The position numbers and the translations under genes are program-made. A DNA stretch of 64,000 nucleotides, taken from positions 434,001 through 498,000 of the forward strand of contig NC_007509.1 in NCBI RefSeq assembly GCF_000012945.1. The letters run 5' to 3'. Origin of the DNA: Burkholderia lata. GTDB lineage: Bacteria > Pseudomonadota > Gammaproteobacteria > Burkholderiales > Burkholderiaceae. Positions 1 through 8,775 of this stretch are shown piece by piece. A model generated the notes under the pieces. It was not told the origin of the DNA, made no database searches, and saw nothing but the letters and a program-made list of their open reading frames with translations. Position 1 is the stretch's first letter. Every line of letters starts with the position of its first letter.

Positions 1-1
1 G

Positions 2-208
2 GCGGTGACGGTCTACAACGCGGCCGAGGCATTGCCGAACCTGGTCAATCCGTTCTGGATGCTGCCGCTCCTCGGTGTGCTCGGGCTGCGCGCCCGCGAC
101 ATCGTGGGATTCACGTTCACGCAGCTGGCGGTGCATCTTCCGCTGGTGATTTTCATGCTCTGGGCGCTTGCGAGCACGCTCAGCTACCATCCGCCAGTCA
201 TGCCGTGA
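2..208 (+). CDS. atoE: short-chain fatty acid transporter, AtoE family (3' end only)
   Basis: Only the last 68 residues are in the window; the frame is open to the left edge, so the start lies outside. The piece contains NLVNPFWMLPLLGVLGLRAR followed by a hydrophobic C-terminal segment. I recognise this as the end of the AtoE/short-chain fatty acid permease family, inner-membrane proteins that import acetoacetate and other short-chain acids. It ends at TGA 206-208 and is followed by a convergent TetR gene. The family call is from recall of the conserved end, not from a full-length comparison. Confidence 0.75.
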   Translation, partial: AVTVYNAAEALPNLVNPFWMLPLLGVLGLRARDIVGFTFTQLAVHLPLVIFMLWALASTLSYHPPVMP

Positions 209-298
209 CACACGTCAGGCGTGTTTGCCGCCGGCGGATTGCGTATCCGGCAGATGCGGTGCGAAGTCGGTGCCGGCCGCGTACTTCGTTTGACACGA

Positions 299-973
299 CT
301 ACGCGCCCAGTACCGACAGATCCCGCGGCAGCGCACGCTTGAACATCGCGAGGATCTGCTGCGCCGCCTTCGGCGGCAGCGTGATCGCATGGCGCACGGC
401 CGCCGCGATCTGGATCATCATCAGCTCGGCGAACGCGCTCCGTTGCGCATGCGGCGTATCGGGTGCCACTTCGCCCAGCGCGTCCGCAAACAACCCTGCC
501 AGAAACTCCCCGTCCGCCCGGTCGAGTGCCTGCAGCGCGCGGTCGGCCTGCGTGGCTCGCCAGATGTCGCGCATCAGCGGCTCGTCGACGAACATCCGGT
601 AGTAGCTGTCCGTGATGCGGGCGAGCGTGGCGTGGAGATCGTCGAGCGTCTTCATCGTCGCGAGGTCGCGCCGCACGCAGACGTGCCCGGCTTCGTTGTA
701 GCGCTCCGCAAGGGTGCCGATCACGGCCGCCTTGTCTGGGAAGTATTGGTACAGCGAACCGAACGAGATGCCCGTGCGTTCGACGATATCGCTCATCCGG
801 AACGCGTCGCAGCCTTTCTCGATCATCACCTCCGACGCGCACGCGAGGATGCGCTCGAACCGCTCGCGGCTGCGCTGCTGCGTCGGCACCAGACGTGCAC
901 GTGCCGGCGCGTCTGCCGTGTCCGCTGCCGCGGCTCCGGGCCCGTCGTTCTGCCCCGATTTTTGTCGGCCCAT
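299..973 (-). CDS. TetR/AcrR family transcriptional regulator
   Basis: 224 residues, a usual length for the family. A TetR-type helix-turn-helix occupies about residues 35-80 (RMSDIVERTGISFGSLYQYFPDK), preceded by a disordered Ala/Asp-rich N-terminus and followed by an all-helical ligand-binding half. It is transcribed away from the NmrA-like gene at 1068, and the 94-bp gap holds two CGAGA-N3-TMTCG palindromes that are good operator candidates. Most TetR proteins repress themselves and the divergent operon and are released by a small molecule. The ligand cannot be read from the sequence. Confidence 0.9.
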   Translation of the reverse strand: MGRQKSGQNDGPGAAAADTADAPARARLVPTQQRSRERFERILACASEVMIEKGCDAFRMSDIVERTGISFGSLYQYFPDKAAVIGTLAERYNEAGHVCVRRDLATMKTLDDLHATLARITDSYYRMFVDEPLMRDIWRATQADRALQALDRADGEFLAGLFADALGEVAPDTPHAQRSAFAELMMIQIAAAVRHAITLPPKAAQQILAMFKRALPRDLSVLGA

Positions 974-990
974 GCCGCCTCCAGAAAAAC

Positions 991-1019
991 TTGACGTTGC
1001 TAATGCGAGAGTCTATCGT
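991..1019 (+). promoter_or_regulatory. predicted promoter of the NmrA-like/DUF1772 operon
   Basis: TTGACG at 991-996 and TATCGT at 1014-1019 are separated by 17 bp, a good sigma-70 arrangement, about 50 bp before the start at 1068. The first candidate TetR operator (1006-1018) overlaps the spacer and -10 box. Confidence 0.5.
1006..1018. promoter_or_regulatory. candidate TetR operator, copy 1
   Basis: CGAGA GTC TATCG is a 13-bp inverted repeat with one mismatch. It matches copy 2 in arm sequence and spacer length, which is the main reason to believe both. Its position over a -10 box predicts repression. Confidence 0.5.
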
Positions 1020-1031
1020 GTTTTTGAAACG

Positions 1032-1044
1032 CGAGACATTCTCG
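1032..1044. promoter_or_regulatory. candidate TetR operator, copy 2
   Basis: CGAGA CAT TCTCG is a perfect 5+3+5 palindrome, 26 bp downstream of copy 1 and just before the Shine-Dalgarno sequence of the gene at 1068. Confidence 0.5.
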
Positions 1045-1067
1045 TATTTTAGTCAAAGGAGACGGTC

Positions 1068-1898
1068 ATGTCGGCACTTCCCACCCTCATCGTCGGCGGT
1101 TCGGGCAAGACGGGCGCCCGCGTCGATGCACGGCTGCGCGCGCGCGGCATCGCAACCCGGCCCGTGTCGCGCACGTCGGCCGTCCGCTTCGACTGGACGG
1201 TGCCCGAGACGTGGCCCGCCGCGCTTGAAGGCGTATCGGCCGCGTACGTGACCTACCAGCCCGACCTGGCCGTCGAAGGCGCGGTGGATGCGATCGCCGC
1301 ATTCGCGCGGCTCGCGCGGGAAAGCGGCGTCGAGCGCGTGGTGCTGCTGTCCGGACGCGGCGAGCCCCGCGCGCAGGCCGCCGAGGCCGCGTTGCAGGCG
1401 TCGGGTGTTGGCTGGGGCGTGGTGCGCGCGAGCTGGTTCAACCAGAACTTCTCCGAGGGCTACCTGATCGACGGCGTGCTGGCCGGTGAAGTCGCGCTGC
1501 CGGCCGGCGCGGTGCGCGAGCCGTTCGTCGATGCGGACGACATCGCGGACGTCGCCGTGGCCGCGCTCACCGATGCGCGCTTCGCGAACCGCGTGATCGA
1601 GGTCACGGGCCCGCGCGCGCTGACGTTTGCCGAGGCGGTCGGCGAGATCGCACGGGCCGCCGGCCGGCCGGTCGTCTATCGCGAGATTCCGGCCGATGCG
1701 TTCGTTGCCGGATTGCGCGAGGTCGGCGTGCCGGAGCCGGTCGTCGCGCTGCTCGACGATCTGTTCAGCGTGGTGCTCGACGGGCGCAACAGCGCGGTGA
1801 CGCACGGCATCGAAGCGACACTCGGGCGGCCGGCACGCGATTTCGCCGACTATGCGCGCGCGACAGCCGCAACCGGCGTGTGGAGCGCACGATCATGA
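1068..1898 (+). CDS. NmrA-like NAD(P)-binding protein
   Basis: 276 residues. A Rossmann-fold glycine motif sits at the N-terminus (IVGGSGKTGARV, about residues 8-19), and the central and C-terminal parts resemble NmrA/YtfG-type atypical short-chain dehydrogenases (RVVLLSGRGEP; SWFNQNFSEGYL; FVDADDIADVA). These cytosolic proteins bind NAD(P) and act as quinone reductases or redox sensors; the substrate here is unknown. The start is well supported by AAGGAG 8 bp upstream of the ATG. It overlaps the next gene by ATGA, so the two are translationally coupled. The divergent TetR gene is the likely regulator. Confidence 0.85.
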   Translation: MSALPTLIVGGSGKTGARVDARLRARGIATRPVSRTSAVRFDWTVPETWPAALEGVSAAYVTYQPDLAVEGAVDAIAAFARLARESGVERVVLLSGRGEPRAQAAEAALQASGVGWGVVRASWFNQNFSEGYLIDGVLAGEVALPAGAVREPFVDADDIADVAVAALTDARFANRVIEVTGPRALTFAEAVGEIARAAGRPVVYREIPADAFVAGLREVGVPEPVVALLDDLFSVVLDGRNSAVTHGIEATLGRPARDFADYARATAATGVWSARS

Positions 1899-2380
1899 TC
1901 GCGTTCGTGACCGCCGCATTGCTGTGGGGCTCGGCCATCGGCTGCGGGTTGATGGCCGGCGTGTATTTCGCGTTCTCGACGTTCGTGATGACGTCGCTCG
2001 GACGGATCGCGCCGCAGGCCGGCGTGGCCGCCATGAACGCGATCAACGTCGAGATCGTGCGTTCGCCGTTCATGCCGCTGTTCCTCGTCACGACGCTGAT
2101 GGCGCTTGCGCTGGTCGTGCTCGCGCTGTTCAATCGCGAGCAGCCGGGCGCGATGGTGGCGGTCGCGGGTGGCGCGCTGTACCTGTTCGGGATGTTCGCG
2201 GTGACGATGGCCGTCAACGTGCCGCTCAACGATGCGCTCGCCGCGGCCGATCCGGCGACCGCGCAGGGTGCGGCGCTGTGGACGCGCTATGTGCATGACT
2301 GGACGATGTGGAATCACGTGCGCACGGTGGCGTCGGCAGCCGCGTGCGTGTTTTTCATCGCGGGGATTGCGGCGCGGTAG
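1895..2380 (+). CDS. DUF1772 (anthrone oxygenase-like) membrane protein
   Basis: 161 residues with about four hydrophobic segments (roughly 3-28, 50-75, 80-105 and 138-158). The conserved pattern FAFSTFVMTSLGRI in the N-terminal third and NVPLND in the middle fits DUF1772, a family that includes fungal anthrone oxygenases. The ATG at 1895 overlaps the TGA of the NmrA-like gene (ATGA); a GTG five codons earlier is less likely. The pairing with a TetR-controlled NmrA-like oxidoreductase suggests a small detoxification or redox operon, which is inference. Confidence 0.8.
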   Translation: MIAFVTAALLWGSAIGCGLMAGVYFAFSTFVMTSLGRIAPQAGVAAMNAINVEIVRSPFMPLFLVTTLMALALVVLALFNREQPGAMVAVAGGALYLFGMFAVTMAVNVPLNDALAAADPATAQGAALWTRYVHDWTMWNHVRTVASAAACVFFIAGIAAR

Positions 2381-2451
2381 CGGGGGGCGTCATGCGGGGT
2401 GCGCGGCCTGCCCGGGCAGCCGGTAGACGGCGATCGTGCCGCGCACGAACC

Positions 2452-3252
2452 CTACGCATAAAACGCCGACGGCGACACGCCGAAATGCCGCTTGAACATC
2501 GCGGAGAATGCGCTCTGGCTGCTGTAGCCATGATCCATCGCGACGGTCAGCACCTTCTCGCCATGCGCGAGGCGCTTGAGCGCGAGCAGCAGCCGCGCCT
2601 GTTCGCGCCAGCGGCGGAAGCTGAGCCCCGTCTCGCGCCGGAACGCGCGATGGAGCGTGCGGACCGACAGGCCGAGCAGGTCGGCCCACTCGGCGATCGT
2701 GCGCAGGTCGTCGGGCGCGGCGACGAGCGCGTCGCAGATCGTGCGCAGGCGCGGGTCATGCGGCCACGGCAGGTACAGCGGCAGCAGCGGCGCCACCGTC
2801 ACTTCGGCGAGCAGCAGGTGCATCAGATGGTCGTGGCGCGAGCCCGGCGCATAGTCGAGCGGCACGTCGACCGCGGCGAGGATCAGCTCGCGCAGCAGCG
2901 GATGCACTTCCACGACGCAGCTTCGCGCGGGCAGGTGCTCGACCGCGCCCGGCTCGACGAACACCGTGCGCATCTGCACGTCGCCGCTCATCTGCACCGT
3001 GTGGTCGAGACCGGCCTCGAGCCACACGCCGCGCGTCGGCGGCACGACCCACGACGCGCCTTCCGACTGCACGTGCATCACGCCCTCGATCGCATAGAGC
3101 AGCTGCGCGCGGCGATGCCGGTGCGGCGCGATCGACGTGCCATGCGCGTACGTCGCCGCCATCGCCGAGACGGGCATCGGCGTCGACTCGAAGGGCAGGT
3201 GGGCACCGGGCGGGGTGGACTCGAGTGTCCGATTGGCGACAAGTCGTGACAT
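2452..3252 (-). CDS. AraC family regulator with N-terminal cupin
   Basis: 266 residues. The N-terminal half is a cupin-like sensor (residues about 35-110, with HRHRRAQLLYAIEGVM). The C-terminal 100 residues hold two helix-turn-helices (ADLLGLSVRTLHRAFRRETG and ALKRLAHGEKVLTVAMDHGYSSQSAFSAMFKRHFG). It is divergent from the EamA exporter gene at 3343, the usual arrangement in which the regulator controls the exporter. No operator repeat stands out in the short gap. Confidence 0.9.
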   Translation of the reverse strand: MSRLVANRTLESTPPGAHLPFESTPMPVSAMAATYAHGTSIAPHRHRRAQLLYAIEGVMHVQSEGASWVVPPTRGVWLEAGLDHTVQMSGDVQMRTVFVEPGAVEHLPARSCVVEVHPLLRELILAAVDVPLDYAPGSRHDHLMHLLLAEVTVAPLLPLYLPWPHDPRLRTICDALVAAPDDLRTIAEWADLLGLSVRTLHRAFRRETGLSFRRWREQARLLLALKRLAHGEKVLTVAMDHGYSSQSAFSAMFKRHFGVSPSAFYA

Positions 3253-3342
3253 TTTGGCGTGAGACAGGCAGTTGGTCGGGCGGGCACGATGGCGTTCCCA
3301 ACTACGCCAGACCCCTGTCAGGATATTAATCCGTCAAATGCG

Positions 3343-4251
3343 ATGAACAAGTCCCCATTTCTGTTTCCCTTCTGCGCGATCGCGCTGTGGGCCGGCAACG
3401 TGGTCGTGTCGAAGCTGTCGGCATCGACGATCGACCCGTCGGCGATCACCTTCTACCGGCTGCTGCTCGCCGTTGCGCTGATGAGCGTGTTCACGCTGCG
3501 CCCCGCGTGGCGCAATCGCGCGGCGCTCGTCGCGCACCTGCCGAAACTCGCGGTGCTCGGCTTTCTCGCGATGGCACTGTTCCAGAGCCTGTCCTACGAG
3601 GCCGCGAAAACGACCAGCGCGACCAACATGGCGATCATCACGGCGCTCGTGCCGCTGATGACGATGGCGCTCAGCTCGCTGCTGCTCGGCGATCCGCCCA
3701 GCGTCGGCATGATCGGCGGCGGGGTGCTGTCGCTCGCGGGCGTCGTCTACCTGATCGCCGAGGGGCATCCGACGACGATCGCCGCGCGCGGCGTGCATAC
3801 GGGCGACCTGCTGATGCTGGCCGCGTCGGCGGCGTATGCGTTGTACGGCGTGCTGCTCAAGCGCTGGCGCATCGGTGCGCTGCCGGCATGGCAGTCGACC
3901 TACGTGCAGGCGCTCGCCGCGCTCGTGTTCATGGTGCCGATGCTGCTGCGCCTGCCCGCGCAGGCGGCGTGGCCGACGCGCGCGAGCGTGCCGCTGATCC
4001 TGTATGCCGGTGTGCTGGCGTCGGTGGTGCTGCCGTATCTGTGGATGCAGGGCGTGCGGCTGCTCGGCCCGAGCCGCTGCGCGATGTTCATGAACCTGCT
4101 GCCGGTGATGACGGCCGGCGGCGCGATCGTGCTGCTCGGTGAATCGCTGAAGCTGTATCACCTGATCGGCGGCGGCGTGGCGCTCGTCGGCGTCGCGATT
4201 GCGCAGCGGTTTCCGTTTCAGGCGAGCGCATCGCAAGGAGTGCGGCAATGA
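3343..4251 (+). CDS. EamA/DMT family transporter
   Basis: 302 residues with about ten hydrophobic segments in two repeated halves, typical of drug/metabolite transporters in the inner membrane. The start at 3343 (MNKSPF) is preferred because it begins just before the first membrane segment; the frame is open upstream to about 3259, but those residues look unstructured. The end overlaps the next gene (ATGA). Substrate unknown. The divergent AraC gene is its probable regulator. Confidence 0.85.
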   Translation: MNKSPFLFPFCAIALWAGNVVVSKLSASTIDPSAITFYRLLLAVALMSVFTLRPAWRNRAALVAHLPKLAVLGFLAMALFQSLSYEAAKTTSATNMAIITALVPLMTMALSSLLLGDPPSVGMIGGGVLSLAGVVYLIAEGHPTTIAARGVHTGDLLMLAASAAYALYGVLLKRWRIGALPAWQSTYVQALAALVFMVPMLLRLPAQAAWPTRASVPLILYAGVLASVVLPYLWMQGVRLLGPSRCAMFMNLLPVMTAGGAIVLLGESLKLYHLIGGGVALVGVAIAQRFPFQASASQGVRQ

Positions 4252-5225
4252 GCGGCGATCGCGACATGCAGAACCTGATGGCCGCGCTGCCGGACGCGCG
4301 TGCATCCGTCGATGGCCCGGCGCTCGCGCATCAGCTCGAACGGATCGCGACCGCGCTCGAAGCGCTGGCGGGCACCGGCCAGCCGGCGCCGGTCGATTTC
4401 GATGCGGCAGTCGCATTCCGCTGGCGCGGCTTCGACGGCGGGCCACGGACGGCGCCGCTCGAACCGGTCGCGACGCCCGCGCTCATCGCGTTCGATGCGC
4501 TGCGCAACGTCGAGCGCCAGGTGGCGATCGTCGAACGGAACACGCGGCAGTTCGTGCGCGGATTCGCGGCGAATCACGTGCTGCTGACCGGTGCGCGGGG
4601 CACCGGGAAGTCGTCGATCGTGAAGGCGTGCCTGCACGCGTTCGCGCCGCACGGGTTGCGGCTGATCGAGGTCGGCAAGGAGCAGTTGAGCGATCTGCCG
4701 GCGATCGTCGAGCTGGTGCGGGCGCGGCCCGAGCGGTATATCGTGTTCTGCGACGACCTGTCGTTCGAGGCGGGCGAGACCGGCTACAAGGAACTGAAAA
4801 CGGTGCTCGACGGCTCGGTCGCGAGCGACCTGTCGAACGTGCTCGTGTACGCGACGTCCAATCGCCGCCACCTGATGCCCGAGCAGGCGAGCGACAACGC
4901 GAACGTGTCGCGTGCGGAGAACGGCGAGCTGCACCCGGGCGACGCGGTCGAGGAGAAGATCTCGTTGTCCGAGCGCTTCGGGATCTGGGTGACGTTCTAC
5001 GGGTTCACGCAGGATGCGTATCTGGCTGTTGTCGAAAGCCGGCTGGGTGAAGCCGGGTTCGATGCGGAGCAGATTCGCGCGGCGCGCGAACCGGCGCTGC
5101 AGTGGGCGCTGGAACGCGGTGCGCGGTCGGGGCGGATTGCCGTGCAGTTCGTGCGGGACTACATCGGGCGGATGGCCGACGAAAGCGACACGGTTGAAAA
5201 CGCACGCGAGTTGCGCACGGGTTGA
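4248..5225 (+). CDS. DUF815 AAA-like ATPase
   Basis: 325 residues. A Walker A motif (GARGTGKSS) lies at about residue 114, a Walker B-like motif (YIVFCDDLSFE) at about 165, and a sensor-1-like YATSNRRHLMPE at about 203. This order and spacing match DUF815 ATPases, cytosolic AAA+ relatives widespread in proteobacteria with no agreed function. It overlaps the transporter upstream by ATGA, so it may be co-translated with it, although DUF815 genes are normally found without such a partner. Confidence 0.85.
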   Translation: MSGDRDMQNLMAALPDARASVDGPALAHQLERIATALEALAGTGQPAPVDFDAAVAFRWRGFDGGPRTAPLEPVATPALIAFDALRNVERQVAIVERNTRQFVRGFAANHVLLTGARGTGKSSIVKACLHAFAPHGLRLIEVGKEQLSDLPAIVELVRARPERYIVFCDDLSFEAGETGYKELKTVLDGSVASDLSNVLVYATSNRRHLMPEQASDNANVSRAENGELHPGDAVEEKISLSERFGIWVTFYGFTQDAYLAVVESRLGEAGFDAEQIRAAREPALQWALERGARSGRIAVQFVRDYIGRMADESDTVENARELRTG

Positions 5226-5233
5226 GCAGGGCG

Positions 5234-6100
5234 CTACAACACCCGCTCCGACAACACCCTGAACGCGACATCCGGCACGACGAAGCACAGCGGTTCGCCG
5301 GTCGCGCCGATGCGCGCGAGGAACTCGCCGCCACCGACCGGCTCGACCGGTTTCAGCGGCCGAACCGCGTCGATATCGATCGGCAGGTCGATCGACGCAT
5401 GCGCGAGGCGGTCGCAGTCCGCGACATGCGCGACGGCCGCGTGCTGCAGCGACAGGTAAGCGACGGCGTCGCGCCAGCTTCCAAAGAACGGCGCGAACGC
5501 CTCGGGTAGCGAGTAGTCGTCCGACAGCGCTGCCGCGCAGTGGAAATCGGGCGCGCTCCCGCTACCGCCCGACAACAGCGTTCGATAACGTCCGTCCTGT
5601 ACGGCATGCGTAAAGCGCTCGGCGAGATGCGACGGCAGCGCATCGCTGAAGAGCCGGCTGCCGAGCGCATAGAGCGGGTGATCGAATACGTTCTTCACGA
5701 ACAGCACCGTGCGATCGGCCGGCACGCCGCCCGGCAGCGCATCGACATAAAGCCGCCAGTTGCTCTGCAGCGGCGACGGGAACACGCGTCGCAGCGGGCC
5801 CGCGATACGCGGGCCGAAATGACGGTGCGCGTACGTGAGGATCGTGAACGGCGTGCGGCCATCGCGGCTCGCGAGCGTGACGCCGCGTGGCACCAGGTGC
5901 GCGACGGCGGCAACATCGACGAGCCACGTACAGTACACGACGTTCTCGACCTCGCTCGCGAGCTGCAGGAACGGCAGCCGCGACAGCAGCGCGCGACGTG
6001 TGCGCAGCAGCGGGCGGCTCGCGACGACCCGGTTGGCGAGGCGGCCGATGGGGCCGGCGGAAGGGTAAACGAAGGCGTTGTCCTGGAGCATGAGCGGCAT
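5234..6100 (-). CDS. DUF2071-like conserved protein
   Basis: 288 residues, no signal peptide or membrane segment. The stretch VENVVYCTWLVDVAAVAHLVPRG (about residues 50-72), followed by GRTPFTILTYAHRHFGPR, resembles DUF2071/YqjF-like proteins, an acetoacetate-decarboxylase-like fold with few characterised members. It converges on the DUF815 gene with an 8-bp gap. Downstream of the ArsR/MFS pair on the same strand, it could belong to their transcription unit. The family assignment is moderate and the function unknown. Confidence 0.55.
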   Translation of the reverse strand: MPLMLQDNAFVYPSAGPIGRLANRVVASRPLLRTRRALLSRLPFLQLASEVENVVYCTWLVDVAAVAHLVPRGVTLASRDGRTPFTILTYAHRHFGPRIAGPLRRVFPSPLQSNWRLYVDALPGGVPADRTVLFVKNVFDHPLYALGSRLFSDALPSHLAERFTHAVQDGRYRTLLSGGSGSAPDFHCAAALSDDYSLPEAFAPFFGSWRDAVAYLSLQHAAVAHVADCDRLAHASIDLPIDIDAVRPLKPVEPVGGGEFLARIGATGEPLCFVVPDVAFRVLSERVL

Positions 6101-6176
6101 TGTGCCGATGTCGCGCAGCGGGCGGAAGAGGTATCGCGGCGCCCCTGTCGAAACTGTCAGGGCCTGCCAGTGCCGG

Positions 6177-6479
6177 TCAGAGATCGCTGACGACCTGCGC
6201 GACGAATGCCGCGATGCCCGCGTCGTCGCGGGCGACGAAGCGCCACTGGCCGACCTGCGTCGCGACGATCAAGCCGGCCTCGCACAGCACGGCGAGGTGC
6301 GCCGACACGGTCGATTGCGACAACCCGCTGCGTGCCACGATCGACGAAAGCGGTACGCCGTGTTGCGAGCGCAGGCGCGCGGCGTTCGCCAACAACGTAT
6401 CGGGCGCCTTCAGCCAGCGCAGTACATTCCGTCGAAACGGATGCGCTAGCGCCTTGTGAGCGCGGTCGACGTCGATCAT
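6177..6479 (-). CDS. ArsR family winged-helix regulator
   Basis: 100 residues, the normal size. The winged helix includes VPLSSIVARSGLSQSTVSAHLAVLCEAGLI (helix 3 about residues 47-60). The N-terminus AHKALAHPFRRNVLRWL is the standard first helix. No CxC metal-binding pair is visible, so it is probably not a classical metal sensor. It lies 13 bp downstream of the MFS gene on the same strand and probably regulates that operon. Confidence 0.9.
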   Translation of the reverse strand: MIDVDRAHKALAHPFRRNVLRWLKAPDTLLANAARLRSQHGVPLSSIVARSGLSQSTVSAHLAVLCEAGLIVATQVGQWRFVARDDAGIAAFVAQVVSDL

Positions 6480-6492
6480 GACGTGCGCCGGC

Positions 6493-7722
6493 TCAGTGCC
6501 GTGCCCCGCAGCGATGCACGAGCGCGGCCGCGAGCCCCGCCGCGATGCCGAACGCGACCACGCCGTGCCAGCCGAAGCGCGCCATCAGCGCACCGCTGAC
6601 GATCGCGCCAATCGCGCCGCCGACGAAGGTCGCGGTCATGTAGAGGCTGTTGATGCGCCCCTGTGCCTTCGGATCGGCAGCGAACGCGCGCGTCTGGTTC
6701 GCGACCAGGCCGGCCTGCACGCCGATGTCGAGCACGACCACGCCGACCACGAGCAGCGCGAGCGAGCTGCCGGCGCCGGCGAGGATCAGATAGGAAACCG
6801 TAACGATCGCGATGCCCAGGCCGATCACACGCCGCGTGCCGATCCGGTCCGACGCCCGGCCGCCGATCGTGGCGGCCAGTGCGCCTGCCGCGCCAATGAG
6901 GCCGAAGCCGCCGGCCCACGCGCTGCCGAGATGCCACGGGCCGTCGGCGAGCAGTGCGGCGAGATTGACCCAGAACGCATTGAACGCGGCCCACAGCAGC
7001 GCCTGCACGATCATCGATTCGCGGATCGGGCGATGTGCGCGCGCCAGCGTCCACAGCGACGCGAGCAGCCGGCCATACGACAGCGTGGTGCTCGGCACGC
7101 CGCGCGGCAGCAACCACGCGGCGGCGATCCCCACCGGCACCATCGCGGCGGCTTCGACGGCATACACCGCACGCCACCCGGCGTGCGCGGCGATCAGGCC
7201 GCTGACCGCGCGGCCCAGCAGGATGCCGACCATGATGCCGGTGACGACCGTACCGACGTTGCGCCCGCGTTCATCGGGTGCGGACATCACGGCCGCGAAC
7301 GGCACCAGTTGCTGCGGCACGCAGCTGACCACACCGAGCGAGAACGCGGCACCGATCAGCGCCCATACACCCGGCGCGAGTGCGGACGCCACCGCGAACG
7401 CGAAGGCCAGCACGATCTGGCCCAGCACCAGCTTGCGCCGGTCGTAGCGATCGCCGAGCGGCAGCAGCAGCGCCAGCCCGGTCGCGAAGCCGAGCAGCGC
7501 CGCGCCGGCCACGAGGTCGGCCGTCGCCGGGGCGACCTGCAGGTCCTGTGCGATCAACGGCAGGATCGGCTGCGTGCAATAGATGTTGGTCACGACCGCG
7601 CCGGCGATGGCGGCCATCGCGACGATCTTGCCGCGCGACGCGGCGGCGGGTGGCGCTGCGGCGGGTGACGCGGCGGGTGACGCGATGGGCGGCATGCCCG
7701 ATGCGACAGGGAATTCGTTCAC
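6493..7722 (-). CDS. MFS transporter
   Basis: 409 residues with about twelve membrane segments after an Ala/Pro-rich cytosolic N-terminus of 30 residues. The loop motif GDRYDRRKLVLG (about residues 93-104) and a second SDRIGTRRV (about 290) are the conserved MFS loops 2-3 and 8-9. The start NIYCTQPILPLIAQDL resembles YnfM/AraJ-like efflux proteins. It is paired with the ArsR gene downstream and divergent from a LysR gene, so regulation could come from either. Substrate unknown. Confidence 0.85.
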   Translation of the reverse strand: MNEFPVASGMPPIASPAASPAAAPPAAASRGKIVAMAAIAGAVVTNIYCTQPILPLIAQDLQVAPATADLVAGAALLGFATGLALLLPLGDRYDRRKLVLGQIVLAFAFAVASALAPGVWALIGAAFSLGVVSCVPQQLVPFAAVMSAPDERGRNVGTVVTGIMVGILLGRAVSGLIAAHAGWRAVYAVEAAAMVPVGIAAAWLLPRGVPSTTLSYGRLLASLWTLARAHRPIRESMIVQALLWAAFNAFWVNLAALLADGPWHLGSAWAGGFGLIGAAGALAATIGGRASDRIGTRRVIGLGIAIVTVSYLILAGAGSSLALLVVGVVVLDIGVQAGLVANQTRAFAADPKAQGRINSLYMTATFVGGAIGAIVSGALMARFGWHGVVAFGIAAGLAAALVHRCGARH

Positions 7723-7830
7723 GGTAGGCTCCTTTCATGGCAATCCGCCACCGCGGGCAGCGGAGGCGGCTGGCGGGACGTGGTGAAAGAAGCGTACTGC
7801 CTTGCACTCACAAAGATAATCCACCAGAAT

Positions 7831-7848
7831 CTGGAATCATCTTTCCGG
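7831..7848. promoter_or_regulatory. imperfect palindrome in the MFS/LysR divergent gap
   Basis: CTGGAA TCATCT TTCCGG has 5 of 6 paired arm positions and lies 15 bp upstream of the LysR start at 7864. It is a candidate LysR autoregulatory site; the evidence is only symmetry and position. Confidence 0.3.
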
Positions 7849-7863
7849 AATTCGAGAGGCAAT

Positions 7864-8775
7864 ATGAACCGCCTGGAGTCGATGTCCCTGCTGGTGGCGG
7901 TGATCGACGCCGGCAGCATGTCGGCCGCCGCGCGCCAGCTCGGCATTCCGCTGGCGACCGTGAGCCGCAAGATCGCGGATCTCGAGTCCTACCTGAATAC
8001 GCGTCTGCTGCATCGCACCACGCGGCAACTGTCGCTGACCGAGGCGGGCGAGTCGTACGTCGCCGGTTGCCGGCGCATCCTCGACGACATCGCGGAAACC
8101 GAGCGTGCCGCCACCGGCGAATATGCGGCGCCGCGCGGCGAGCTGATCGTCACCGCGCCGATCGTGTTCGGACGCCTGCATATCGTGCCGGTGCTGGCTG
8201 CGTTCCTCGCCCACTATCCCGAGATCGACGTGCGGCTGGTGCTGACCGACCGCGTCACGCACCTGATGGAAGAGCAGATCGACGTCGCACTGCGGATCGG
8301 CGAGTTGCCCGACAGCAGCTTCATGGCGACCCGCGTCGGCAGCGTGCGCCGCGTGATCTGCGCAAGCCCGGCGTATCTGGCGGCGCATGGCACCCCCACC
8401 GAACCCACCGACCTCGCGCGGCATCAATGCATCACGTTCGAGGTGCTGGCGTCGCGGCGCGCGTGGGTGTTCGGCGGCGAGAAGGGCGAGCTGACGGTGC
8501 CCGTGCATTCGCGCTTCGCGGTCAATACGGCCGAGGCGGCCATCGATGCCGCAGTGCTCGGTGTCGGGTTGATCCGCGTGCTGTCGTATCAGGTTGCGCA
8601 GGCGCTGCGCGATCGCACGCTCGACGTGGTGCTCGACGCGTTCGAATCGCAGCCGCTGCCGGTCAGCCTGGTGCACAAGGGGCAGGCGCCGATGCCGCTG
8701 AAGCTGCGCGCGTTTCTCGATTTCGTGGCGCCGCGGCTGCGCGAACGGATCGCCGGGGTGGGGGCGGGCGATTGA
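7864..8775 (+). CDS. LysR family transcriptional regulator
   Basis: 303 residues. The N-terminal winged helix (MNRLESMSLLVAVIDAGSMS ... QLGIPLATVSRKIADLE) is followed by a periplasmic-binding-like sensor domain (about residues 88-295). The start at 7864 is chosen because LysR proteins begin right at this helix; the frame continues upstream but the added residues do not fit the family. Divergent from the MFS gene at 7722, its probable target. Ligand unknown. Confidence 0.92.
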   Translation: MNRLESMSLLVAVIDAGSMSAAARQLGIPLATVSRKIADLESYLNTRLLHRTTRQLSLTEAGESYVAGCRRILDDIAETERAATGEYAAPRGELIVTAPIVFGRLHIVPVLAAFLAHYPEIDVRLVLTDRVTHLMEEQIDVALRIGELPDSSFMATRVGSVRRVICASPAYLAAHGTPTEPTDLARHQCITFEVLASRRAWVFGGEKGELTVPVHSRFAVNTAEAAIDAAVLGVGLIRVLSYQVAQALRDRTLDVVLDAFESQPLPVSLVHKGQAPMPLKLRAFLDFVAPRLRERIAGVGAGD

